A stretch of 64,000 nucleotides of DNA from positions 1,674,001 to 1,738,000 of the forward strand of contig NZ_CP085840.1 in the NCBI RefSeq assembly GCF_020715685.1, in the 5' to 3' direction. Shown piece by piece: positions 11,501 through 19,850 of the stretch. Position 1 is the stretch's first letter, and each line of letters starts with the position of its first letter. A model generated the notes under the pieces. It was not told the origin of the DNA, searched no databases, and worked only from the letters and a program-made list of their open reading frames with translations. The DNA is from Dermatobacter hominis (lineage in GTDB: Bacteria > Actinomycetota > Acidimicrobiia > Acidimicrobiales > Microtrichaceae). A program made the translations under genes and the position numbers.

Positions 11501-11606
11501 CGACCACGCCGCCACCGCGAGCCGGCGCCGCCGGGACCGGGACCGCCTCCGCCGGCGGGCGATCTACGGGCAGGAGCCGGCGTTCCGGCGGCGGACGCCG
11601 GCGTGA
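2505..11606 (+). CDS. fas: Type I fatty acid synthase (multidomain)
   Basis: One 3033-residue chain with the mycobacterial Fas layout (the M. tuberculosis protein is about 3070). In order: acyltransferase with GHSSG (Ser ~136); FMN enoyl reductase from ~410 with a GGGVGT loop near 600; hot-dog dehydratase with DANPLHRSD near 1205; malonyl/palmitoyl transferase with GHSVG (Ser ~1415); acyl carrier segment with the phosphopantetheine Ser ~1780 in DGASS, matching the fungal/mycobacterial GGKST site; ketoreductase with YGHAK (Tyr ~2259, Lys ~2263); ketosynthase with Cys ~2713, His ~2865 and His ~2906. It makes long-chain acyl-CoA from acetyl- and malonyl-CoA with NAD(P)H. The start is the ATG at 2505, which has a clear GAGGGAG site; an upstream ATG at 2427 has none. 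It overlaps acpS by 4 bp. Confidence 0.97.
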   Translation: MFLETSSLGADLVDGRSDGLLTLSGQDHEWWDGLRRTVAGRPEVESWCRAVLGELAERLDERPDLSPTLALATDPPTTWLDAPDAVDAADGGAPAWTATAPARLAGTALAHLAAIRSLLPAGLDAGTGLTAATGHSSGLLAAWAFARRGADLTPTQAVDVLLALAVTGEEVAAHPWSVPPVARRADDDDAPMVAVAGLTEPALRSLLGDHGATAPAIALQNAWDRFVLSGRPADLAAWRRTAGSDVRAESLTSPVAFHHPALGDATDRALARLADAGIRLDGELRIPLADPSDGRLVTGGDATDRLLRSLCTQPVRWADTLAALVADAVEADGRPPVVIDPGPSTVTARMTGRSLRGTGTTVLALGDDADVRALSLAAERPAPPLDYATLAPSVRATAEGGTQLHTRHTEWTGRSPIVLAGMTPTTVDAEIVAAAANGGHVAELAGGGQVSGPILAERLEELHERLEVGHEVVFNALHLDPYLWGLHLGRDRLVQKARREGAPICGVTVSAGIPDRDDAVRLLDELVADGMWLNAFKPGDEAGVRKVLAIADATPHRVWLHLEGGLAGGHHAWSDLEQVLVGTYDEIRRRPNVALLVGGGVGTTERATALLDGTWALAHAAVRMPVDGVLIGTAAMAAAESTASGSVKRALVGAPGTDGPVERGVVSGGVTSGRSGLGADIHYLDTHAARVAAMLEEVAGNAAGVAERHDEIAEALAGTAKPWFGDLHRMTYVGALERFVELTALGRNGRYEDGRWLDPTHRRLFLDLLRRWEARCCDVDEGEVPSLYADLDHDPEELDDPEKAIERFVRAHPVAALTELEPSDAAHLVALCDRPGKPVPFVVAIDAEVRRRYLSDSLWQAHCDLWDAEQVLVIPGPTAVAGITTVDEPVAALLDRFEAAAVAAVRSAGGREVPLRSAVEALIELPTVVSGGASVPSPVRRMAEGATWSVDRADGAVTARAVIGGPDAGCAAEELLLRGLDGPVGAVEVELRWPALPGLAGDGRLSFLVDVEERAGVAVATVDGGSLDAAQRDLMAVVIDAATTARDRRPPAVDPAADRLGTAAVPDAAMGRAWPEVFRALAEVGAAEGMVRLVHARHRVRPAGADTVALPGSTGPVAATVRATPSGRELRTVAATGDRCFDDVFLVRRAPGEPAVETQQDGAADDVLAGGPARVATPRLELVRSVRTAPTRSDAFALLSGDANPLHRSDLVARLAGLPRRIVHGMWTSAAAQQVVVDEVLDGRADRLVEWDLRFLDVVEPGEEVTVTVTRIAVREGRRVLEVDVRSGDRPVALGEAVAAPVRTAYVFPGQGIQHRGMGRATRDRSEAAQAVWERAERYCTSELGFSLLDVVDRNPTEIEVSLGDGLSVLHRHPEGVLHLTQFTQVSMATLAASQVAELQEVGAFDPDAVLAGHSVGEYNALAAVGGVLPLEAVLGVVWARGSAMHTLVPRDEDGASGYRLAVVRPHLAGLDADEAVALVDAVAADTGELCEVVNHNLRGRQYAVAGTTAALAELRSRLGAGQAPGRAPYLEVPGIDVPFHSRALAPGVAEFRDHLDRALPEEIDPARLVGRYVPNLHPFTFRLDRDYVEGIAAACDGAACAEVLADWDELRERPARLARQVLVELLAWQFASPVRWIETTDVLLAAEADGGLGVERVVEVGVGSSPTLANLTKAAVAAEGHGAQVLHVEVDELEVMDRTEPPAPVVEDDDEDGAAAVEPAPAASPTPVAPAAGTAGASSVDDAPVGLADAVPALLALSAGLRLDQLGDDTVEQLVDGASSRRNQVLMDLGKELGIGAVDGAHELPLSELLTRLEEHVRGHRHPGPVLSTMVDTAVSATAGRCGSSPGRLADRVRTTWGLGEGWVERCRLEIALGTRDGVSRRGGDLATLAGDDADALVDDALAAVAARLGVTLTMPTADTGAGIDGAAVESVVRGVADAVTEAAAAARAALGAATGIDLPSGGTDLDEAEDGALARRLADLEAEHGAGRAEEVRSIFDDSRVQLLSSGLAWARADLDRLVHDPPADPCERAALVVRLARFAGTDDRFDQTVEWYLSGRHRAGWSPGLDDELRRIRRGRDASDPALDVDGLTVLVSGASPRSIGEQVVATLIGSGATVVALTSGLSRARRLAWRELERRHAGPGARLFVVPANLASFRDVDAVVDWLDRTPAPEVPHPGRPDVVVPFAAPAVLGDAADAGPRQEVELRVMLLGVERLVARSAEQVRERAARAGAGDPGVLTAVLPMSPNHGMFGGDGAYGHAKAGLEVLATRRAAESRRWGGWCRTVGVEIGWVRGTGLMGGHDDLVPVVEDRLGITTHDVVDVGRRIAELCVPDGRCGPGDERVDLTGGLAAIDPQALADLVRGAGADDDEATMATADGRTADGPDADGTVTVRALPRPRAAGGLAVDAGTALLDDDLLDEGGLDEGDGDRPDGELIALEDMVVLCGVAEIGPWGTSATRADAERHRELPARAVLELAVRCGLLEWAPSGSAGAWVDVGSGDEVDEADVAERYRDEVAARCGIRRSEQTIEGELRVFTERPVVVAVGSASDAEALVGATPGAVAKCVDGTWKVTVPAGAALWASHQVPLPRAVTAPIAEGMDPTTFGVPAEMASAVDPVAAWNLATTAEAFRDAGTDPEELLDAVAAARVACTQGTGMGGMDSIRTIHLAPRRRTPHANDVLQEALGNVPPAHAVQSFVGGSGPMIHPVAACATAGVSLELALDLVRAGKADVVVGGGFDDIGPEGIVGFAEMSATADDSRLDEAGFTPREMSRPGDRSRAGFVESQGGGSFLVCRGSVAAELGLPVRAVVVFSSSHGDGLQTSIPAPGPGALGAVEGGAGSPLGRALAAHGLTADDIGVVSKHDTSTRANDPNEARIHERIQRELGRSPGNPLRVVSQKSLTGHAKGGSALWQIAGLCDVFDDGVVPGNPNLDAVDPEVQPGPSLVVDDRPLRLRRPPRAALLTSLGFGHVSVVAALAHPEVFTEALLAQRGRAAALDHAATASRRRRDRDRLRRRAIYGQEPAFRRRTPA

Positions 11607-12066
11607 GCGGCGCGAGGGGCGTGCTCGGCGTCGGGTTGGACCTGGTCGACGTGGGATCGTTCGCGGAGCAGCTCGGCATCGTGGGATCGGCCATGGCGAC
11701 CGAGACCTTCACGCCGGGCGAGCTGGCCGAGGCCGACGCCGTCAGCCGCGAGCGACCGGCCGATCCGCTGGCCCGCGCCCGCCGGCTGGCGGGACGGTTC
11801 GCCGCGAAGGAGGCGTTCACCAAGGCCTGGTCGGCCGCCCGGCTCGGCCGGGCCCCTGCGCTGTCGACGTTGCGCTGGCTCGACGTCGAGGTGCTGACCG
11901 ACCCCTGGGGCCGGCCGTTCCTCCGGCCCTCGGGCGACACCGGGGCCGCGGTCCTCGAGTCGCTCGGCGCCGTCGAGGTCCACCTGTCGATCACCCACGA
12001 CGGGCCGGTGGCCGCGGCCGTCGTCGTGCTGGCCGAGGCCGGCGCCCCCTCCGCGGTGGACTCGCC

Positions 12067-12070
<4 letters not shown>
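11603..12070 (+). CDS. acpS: Holo-[acyl-carrier-protein] synthase, partner of Fas
   Basis: Phosphopantetheinyl transferase of 155 residues that moves 4'-phosphopantetheine from CoA to the carrier serine of Fas. The two family signatures are present: GVGLDLVDV near residues 8-16 (the metal-binding Asp is in GLD) and FAAKEAFTKAW near 70-80 (the Glu of KEA), with the SITHDG segment near the C-terminus. The start is a GTG overlapping the fas stop as GTGA. The fas-acpS order is the one known from mycobacteria and corynebacteria, where Fas needs this dedicated enzyme. The length is somewhat above the usual ~125-130 because of the extended middle. Confidence 0.93.
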
Positions 12071-13965
<1,895 letters not shown>

Positions 13966-14662
13966 GCTCCCGGACGGTCGCCGGGTGCGGGCGGTCGTCG
14001 TGCACCGAGAAGTGCAGGAGCGAGTAGCACATCTGCACCACGACCTCGGCCACGGTGCGCGAGCGGCGCCCGGATCCGGCGGGCAGGAGCCAGGCGACGA
14101 GCGGCACCACCTGGTCGGTGATGCGCCCGGTCTGCTCGGCCGCGAGCGACCGGGTCAGGGCGGTCGACTGCATGGCCAGCCACACGTGGCGCCGCCCCGG
14201 CTCGGACCGCCAGAGGTCGGCGAGGTGGTCGATGAGCCGGTCGACGTCGTCCTGCCAGTCCTCGCTCGGGAACTGGTCGGCGGCACGGGCCAGCGCGGCC
14301 GCGAGGGCGTCGGTGTCCTGCGAGCTCAGCTCGCAGATCAGCGCGTGCTTGTTCGGGAAGAACTGGTACACGGACCCGATCGGGATGCCCGCCGCCGCGG
14401 CGAGGCCGTCGAAGGTGAAGCCGTCGACGCCGACCTCGGCGAGCTGCTCACGGCCCGTGCGCAGGATCAGGTCGAAGCGCTCCCGGCCGCGGGCCTGGAC
14501 CGGTCGGTGGCGGACGGTCAGCTCAGGTTCCGCGGCCCCGGACATGGCCACCAGCATGGCCCGTCCGGCCCTTCCTCCGCGCCCGTCGCCGTCGTACCGT
14601 GTCCCCGGCGTCGGGGTGAGGGACCTCGGCGGGAGGGCTGCTGGGCCAGGGGTGGTGCGGTC

Positions 14663-16336
14663 ATGGGCGATGGGGCGCGGCGCGACGAGATCCGCTGGAC
14701 GGCCGACGGCCGGGGGGTGAGCCGGCGGGGCCTGCTCGCCGCGCTCGGCCTCGGGACCGGCGCGGTGGTGCTGGGCGGGTGCGTGGTCACGGCGCCGGCG
14801 GTGCACCCGCCGCCGCCTGCGGGCGAGCACGAGGGCGGTCCCTTCCCCGACGGCGTGAAGGCCGGCGACCCGCTGCCCGACGGTGCGGTGATCTGGACCC
14901 GCACGACCGCCCCGGCCGACGGCGCGCCCGTGCCGGTCGTGTGGTCGGTGGCCGCGGCCGACGGCCCGCTCGACGGCGAGGCCGGGTGGGACGAGCTCGT
15001 CGCCGGCGGCGTGGTGCTGGCCGACGCCGCCCACGGCCACACCGTGTCGGTCCGCGTCGACGGCCTGGCCCCCGACCGCTGGTACCGGTACCGCTTCGAG
15101 GTGGCGCCGGGCGCCACCTCCGTCGCCGGCGCGGTGAGCCGCGCCGGTCGGCTCCGGACGGCCCCGGCCGCGGGCACGGCGGCGGACCACCTCCGGTTCG
15201 CCTTCTGCGGCGACCAGCAGATCAACGACAGCTGGTTCGTCGCCCACCGTGCGATCGCCCGGGAGCCGGGCCTCGACTTCTTCGCGCACCTCGGCGACTA
15301 CGTGTACGTCCACGACGTCGCCACCGTCACGCTCGACGACTACCGGGGGACGTACCGGCGCTGGCACGCCCAGCCGATGCTGCGGGACCTCCACTCCGCC
15401 CTGCCGATCGTGGCGACGTGGAGCGACGGCGAGTTCTACAACGGGGTCGACCGCACCGGGCCGGCCGAGCGCATCGCCGCCGCCAAGCAGGCGTGGTTCG
15501 AGCACTTCCCGGTCGCCGACGACGGCAGCAGGCGGCCCGAGCGCGCCTTCGGCTGGGGTTCGCTCGCGGACGTCGTCGTCCTCGACGACCGCACCCACCG
15601 CGATCCGACCGTCGGCGGCGTGAACCGGATCGACGGCGACGGGCTCGAGGTCCACGACCCGACCCGCACCGCCCTGGGCGCCGAGCAGTACGCCTGGCTG
15701 ACGTCGACCCTGCAGGCATCGACGGCGCGGTGGCGCATCGTCGCCGAGGACTACCCGATCGCGCCGTGGCGGCTCGTGAACCTCGAGTTCCTCCGGCCCT
15801 TCCGGCCCGACATGCCGCCCGGCGCCGGCCTCTACATGCCGGCCGAGGTCTGGGACCAGTACATGGCGCAGCGCGCCGACCTGCTCCGCTCCCTGGCCGA
15901 CCACGGCGTCGCCGACCTCCTGTTCTGCGCGGCCGAGACGCACATCTCGCTGACCTCGGACCTGCGCGCCGTCCCGACCGACCCGTCCTCGCCGGTGCTG
16001 GCCGCCGACGTCACCGCGCCGTCGCTCACCGCCGACCCCGACGTCCGGAGGGCCTACCTGCCCGACCTGCCGACCGAGGTCGCCGACGAGGTGCTCCACC
16101 TCGCCGAGCGCTGGGTCCTGTCGCAGAACGCGCCGGACATGCGGTTCATGGACCTGGTGCACCAGGGCTACGTCGTCGTCGACGCCGACCCGGAGCGCAT
16201 CGAGGTGACGTACCGGTTCGTCGACACCGCCGACCCCGACGCCACGGCCGTCGACGGGGCGCGGTTCCGCCTCGTCCACGGCCGCCCCGGGCTGGAGGTG
16301 CTGCCGGTCGCCACGCCGATGGGCTCCCTCGCGTGA
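14663..16336 (+). CDS. PhoD-like alkaline phosphatase, Tat lipoprotein
   Basis: Exported metallophosphatase of 557 residues. The N-terminus has a twin-arginine signal (SRRG then a hydrophobic run) ending at LGGC, a lipobox, so the mature protein should be lipid-anchored outside the membrane. An N-terminal Ig-like domain (DGVKAGDPLPDGAVIWTRT, typical of PhoD) precedes the catalytic domain. Metal-site blocks are FCGDQQ, HLGDYVYV, TWSDGEF, LDDRTHRDP and CAAETHISL. It probably cleaves phosphodiesters or monoesters, perhaps during phosphate limitation; no pho box was sought. It is divergent from the TetR gene and convergent with the thioesterase. The ATG was chosen because the signal peptide starts just after it. 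Confidence 0.88.
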   Translation: MGDGARRDEIRWTADGRGVSRRGLLAALGLGTGAVVLGGCVVTAPAVHPPPPAGEHEGGPFPDGVKAGDPLPDGAVIWTRTTAPADGAPVPVVWSVAAADGPLDGEAGWDELVAGGVVLADAAHGHTVSVRVDGLAPDRWYRYRFEVAPGATSVAGAVSRAGRLRTAPAAGTAADHLRFAFCGDQQINDSWFVAHRAIAREPGLDFFAHLGDYVYVHDVATVTLDDYRGTYRRWHAQPMLRDLHSALPIVATWSDGEFYNGVDRTGPAERIAAAKQAWFEHFPVADDGSRRPERAFGWGSLADVVVLDDRTHRDPTVGGVNRIDGDGLEVHDPTRTALGAEQYAWLTSTLQASTARWRIVAEDYPIAPWRLVNLEFLRPFRPDMPPGAGLYMPAEVWDQYMAQRADLLRSLADHGVADLLFCAAETHISLTSDLRAVPTDPSSPVLAADVTAPSLTADPDVRRAYLPDLPTEVADEVLHLAERWVLSQNAPDMRFMDLVHQGYVVVDADPERIEVTYRFVDTADPDATAVDGARFRLVHGRPGLEVLPVATPMGSLA

Positions 16337-16351
16337 GGGCTCGGCGGCGGT

Positions 16352-17221
16352 TCAGCGGCGGCCGAGCTGCGCGAGGGCCTCGACGTCGATGATGCGCATC
16401 GCCGCGGTCTGGCTCGCCGTGGCGACGAGGTGGCCGTCGGGCGTCCAGACGTGCACCACACCGTGGCCGAACCCGCCGTGGGCGAGGTGCGGGCGCAGGT
16501 CGAGCAGGACCCAGTCGGTCTCGACGGGCTCGCCGACCCGGATCGTGTTGTCGAGGCTCATGCCGATCGCCAGCACGCCGAGGGCGCTCGACACCGACAG
16601 CGGGACCATGTCGGCCATGTAGGCGATGATCGCCGGCGTCGCCGGGCCGCCGTCGCGGCGCCGCACCCACAGGGCCATGCGGCCGGGGCCGGGGTCGGGG
16701 TGCGAGCGGATCTCGGGCGCCCGGAACTCGAGCGCCCGGTGGAAGCCCACGTCGGCGGGCAGCTTCGGCATCTCCACCCCGGGCGGCAGCCGGTCCCGGA
16801 ACGACGCGAACGGCCCGCTCCACGGCCGGGCGTCGTCGGGGTCCGCCACCTCGGGGCGCCGCTCGAAGCCGGCCGACGGCAGGTCGCCCCCGGTGCGGCC
16901 CATGGCGCCGAGCGAGGCGAACATCACGCGGCCCTCGGCGTCGGTCCCGGTGACCCTGACCTGGGTCGTTCGGCGGCCCTCGGCGAGCGCCTCGGTCGCC
17001 ACGGTGATCTCGGCGCCCGAGGGCGCGGTCGACACGAACTGCGTCGTCGTCCACAGCACCGACCGCTCGGTGAAGAACTCGGAGGCGGCGATCGACGCCG
17101 CGATCGCCGTGCCGCCGTAGAGCTTCCCGTCGAGGCGGGCGAGGTGGTCCTCGACGGTGAAGTGGAACCGTCCCGGCTCGTCGCCGGGCACCAGGTCGAG
17201 GAAGTCGACGTCGGACTGCAT
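16352..17221 (-). CDS. TesB-like acyl-CoA thioesterase (double hot-dog)
   Basis: A 289-residue protein resembling acyl-CoA thioesterase II and the related thioesterase-like superfamily. The first hot-dog half contains KLYGGTAIAASIAAS and TTTQFVSTAPSGAEI; the second contains MALWVRRRDG, IIAYMADMVPLS, ASLG-type turns and SLDNTIRVGEPVETDW. TesB enzymes have an Asp/Gln/Thr centre; the SLDNT segment fits the Asp part. It would hydrolyse acyl-CoAs in the cytoplasm. I set the start at the ATG at 17221 because TACGGT lies eight bases upstream, giving a leaderless-type start; an upstream GTG would add 13 residues. Confidence 0.78.
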   Translation of the reverse strand: MQSDVDFLDLVPGDEPGRFHFTVEDHLARLDGKLYGGTAIAASIAASEFFTERSVLWTTTQFVSTAPSGAEITVATEALAEGRRTTQVRVTGTDAEGRVMFASLGAMGRTGGDLPSAGFERRPEVADPDDARPWSGPFASFRDRLPPGVEMPKLPADVGFHRALEFRAPEIRSHPDPGPGRMALWVRRRDGGPATPAIIAYMADMVPLSVSSALGVLAIGMSLDNTIRVGEPVETDWVLLDLRPHLAHGGFGHGVVHVWTPDGHLVATASQTAAMRIIDVEALAQLGRR

Positions 17222-17308
17222 GGCCGACCACCGTACGTTTCCGACGGCGCGGTGCGACACGCCGCCCCGACGGCCCGCCCGTGCCGGCGGCCCGACCGCC
17301 GGCCCGGG

Positions 17309-18205
17309 CTACGCCCCGAGGCGGGTCGAGCGCACCGGTCGGCCCCCGACCACCGTGGGCCGGTTGAGCACCGGGTCGTCGAGCGCCCGGCGCCGGCCGT
17401 CGCCGGCGGGATCGCCGTCGATCGCCTCGGCGCCGTCGGGCACGTACTGCACGATGTAGGCCTTGCGCACCTCGTCGGTGGTGTTGCGGCGCGTGGCGTG
17501 CGGCGTGAGCGAGGTGAAGACGACGACGTCGCCCGCCCGGACCGGCACGTCGACCGCACGGTCCCAGTCACCCCAGCACTCCTCGCCGATCGGCGTGTGG
17601 CGGTGCTCGAGGGTGCCGTCCCGGTGCACGCCCGGGACCACCGAGATGCAGCCGTTGTCGGGCGTGGCGTCGGTGATCGCGATCCAGCACGTCACGTACG
17701 ACTGCGGCTCGACGTAGGTGTAGCCGTTGTCCTGGTGCCACAGCACCGGCTCGGCGGAGCGGGGCTGCTTGTACACGGCCTGCTCCCAGTAGAGGCGCAC
17801 GTCGGGGCCGATCAGGTCCGCGCACACCCCCGCCAGCAACGGGTCCTCGCAGACGGCGGCCAGCACGTCGGAGCCGCCGACCATGTTCGGCGACACGGTC
17901 TGGGTGTCGAGGCCCGCCACCGAGAGCCGGCCGTCGGGCAGGCCCTCGAGCAGCTCGCGCACGAGCGCGTCGCCCGGGGCGATGGCCCGGTCCAGCTCGG
18001 CGAGCTGCTCGGCGTCGAACGCACCGGGCAGGACGAAGCAACCGAGGCGGTCGTAGTCGGCGGCCTGCGCGTCGGTGATCGTCGTGAACGGTCCGACCGG
18101 GGCGCGCCACTCGTGGTCGCGGTTCCACGGGTGCGGACGGCGCACCATCGGCGCGGGCCTCCCGGGGTCGGCGTCACCGACCGGCTCGATCGCGTCGAGG
18201 GCCAT
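17309..18205 (-). CDS. Phytanoyl-CoA dioxygenase family (PhyH) protein
   Basis: A 298-residue Fe(II)/2-oxoglutarate dioxygenase. The iron ligands are visible as HQDNGYTY (H-x-D) and the distal His in SLTPHATRRN, with nearby Arg residues likely to bind 2-oxoglutarate. GCISVVPGVHRDG is the typical loop between them. It probably hydroxylates a small molecule or acyl-CoA in the cytoplasm; the neighbouring thioesterase hints at an acyl substrate but proves nothing. The start has a textbook leaderless arrangement: TACGCT on the minus strand at 18212-18217, six bases, then ATG. The intergenic gap to the thioesterase is 87 bp. Confidence 0.87.
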   Translation of the reverse strand: MALDAIEPVGDADPGRPAPMVRRPHPWNRDHEWRAPVGPFTTITDAQAADYDRLGCFVLPGAFDAEQLAELDRAIAPGDALVRELLEGLPDGRLSVAGLDTQTVSPNMVGGSDVLAAVCEDPLLAGVCADLIGPDVRLYWEQAVYKQPRSAEPVLWHQDNGYTYVEPQSYVTCWIAITDATPDNGCISVVPGVHRDGTLEHRHTPIGEECWGDWDRAVDVPVRAGDVVVFTSLTPHATRRNTTDEVRKAYIVQYVPDGAEAIDGDPAGDGRRRALDDPVLNRPTVVGGRPVRSTRLGA

Positions 18206-18353
18206 CGGTCGAGCGTAGTGACACGCGGCACGCCGCCGCCGCTTGTCACCTGAACGCCCGCTCGGTCCAGACTGTCGCCCGACCTGCGGCGGGCGGGTCC
18301 CTCCCGGCCCTCCCGCGCGCCACGACACCGCACGAACGAACGACGAGGGACCG

Positions 18354-19829
18354 ATGTCGCACCGCTCCAGCCGCCCACGCACCGCCCTGGCGATCGCGGC
18401 GCTCCTGACGATCTCGGTGCTCGCCGCCGCCTGCGGGGCCCGGGGCGGTGAGAACGTCACCGATGCGGCGGAGATCGACGGCACGGCGGAGGGTGCGCCG
18501 GCGACCGCACCGGCCGACGACGGCTCCGGCGTCGACTCGCCCGACTTCGGCACCGTCGCCGCACCCTGCGGCGACGGCGACCTCTCGGTGGCCGACGGCG
18601 AGCAGCAGGGCGCCGAGGGCACGATCCAGATCGGCGTCCCGAACGACCGCGGCGCCACGATCCGGCCGGGCCTGCAGAAGCCCATCTGGGACGCCTCGGT
18701 CGCCTTCGCCGCGTGGTGCAACGCGCAGGGCGGCATCGGCGGCCTCCAGATCGAGCTGATCGACATGGACGGCAAGCTGTTCGAGGTCGAGTCGGCCATG
18801 CAGAGGGCCTGCGGCACGGCGTTCGCGCTCGTCGGCGGCGGCAACGTGCAGGACGACCTGCAGTTCTCCGGCAAGGAGGGCTCGGACTTCCACAAGTGCG
18901 GGATGATCGACATCCCCGCCTACGCCGTGTCGACCGCCAAGTCGATGAGCAACGGCCAGGTGCAGCCGGTCCCGAACCCGACGGACTCGATCTCCAACAC
19001 GTGGTTCCGCGACTTCGCCGCGCTGTACCCGGACCAGGCGGCCACGTGGGTGCCGGTGTGGGGCAACCTGCCGTCGCTGAAGACGGTGAAGACCAAGCAG
19101 GAGGCCATCATCGGCGACGTCGAGGGCATGGAGCAGGTCGGCGAATTCAACTTCCCGCCGATCGGCACCACGGACTGGACGCCGCTCGCGCTGTCGATCA
19201 TCGACTCCGGCGCCACCTCGATGACGTGGACCGGCGAGTCCCCCGACGTCGCCAAGCTGCTCGAGAAGCTGCGGGACCAGGGCTGGGAGGGTCGGGCCCT
19301 GCTCGAGACCAACCAGTACGACCGGCTCTTCCTCGAGTCCGGCAGCCCGCAGGCGCTCGAGGGGACGCTCGTCCGCATGGCGCCGCACATGCTCGAGGAG
19401 GCCGATGAGTGGCCGGCCGTCCGCAAGTACCTCGACCTCGTCGACGAGTACGTCGACGGCGGTGAGGTCGCCCTGCTCGGCATGCAGTCGATGTCGGCCT
19501 GGCTGCTGTTCGTCACGGCGGCCAGCGCGTGCGGCGAGGCGAACGACGGCGTGCTGACCCGCGACTGCATCATGGAGCAGGCGGCCGCGGTGTCGGACTG
19601 GACCGGCGGTGGACTCCACGCCCCCCAGGACCCGGACCAGGGCACGAAGGCGCAGGCCAGCACGTGCAGCATGCTGGCGATGGTCGAGGACGGGGCGTTC
19701 GTCCGCCGGTTCCCCGAGGTCGGCGGCGAGGGCGACGACGGCGACGGCTTCCACTGCCCGGCCGACGGCCTGACCGAGGTCACCGCGGACGTCGGCCAGG
19801 GCGAGGTCGACCCGAGCCGGGGCTACTGA
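18354..19829 (+). CDS. Orphan periplasmic-type substrate-binding lipoprotein
   Basis: Exported lipoprotein of 491 residues. The signal peptide runs from a basic start (SHRSSRPR) through a hydrophobic core to the lipobox LAAAC at about residue 27. An Ala/Asp/Glu-rich linker follows, then a type I periplasmic-binding fold like the branched-chain amino-acid receptors (IQIGVPNDRG, CNAQGGIGG, LQIELIDMDGK, RACGTAFALVGGG). It should capture a ligand outside the membrane, but no permease or ATPase gene is adjacent, so it may serve a distant transporter or act as a sensor. Start: ATG with GAGG a few bases upstream. Confidence 0.85.
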   Translation: MSHRSSRPRTALAIAALLTISVLAAACGARGGENVTDAAEIDGTAEGAPATAPADDGSGVDSPDFGTVAAPCGDGDLSVADGEQQGAEGTIQIGVPNDRGATIRPGLQKPIWDASVAFAAWCNAQGGIGGLQIELIDMDGKLFEVESAMQRACGTAFALVGGGNVQDDLQFSGKEGSDFHKCGMIDIPAYAVSTAKSMSNGQVQPVPNPTDSISNTWFRDFAALYPDQAATWVPVWGNLPSLKTVKTKQEAIIGDVEGMEQVGEFNFPPIGTTDWTPLALSIIDSGATSMTWTGESPDVAKLLEKLRDQGWEGRALLETNQYDRLFLESGSPQALEGTLVRMAPHMLEEADEWPAVRKYLDLVDEYVDGGEVALLGMQSMSAWLLFVTAASACGEANDGVLTRDCIMEQAAAVSDWTGGGLHAPQDPDQGTKAQASTCSMLAMVEDGAFVRRFPEVGGEGDDGDGFHCPADGLTEVTADVGQGEVDPSRGY

Positions 19830-19850
19830 GCCCCGGCGGAGACGGCGGCG

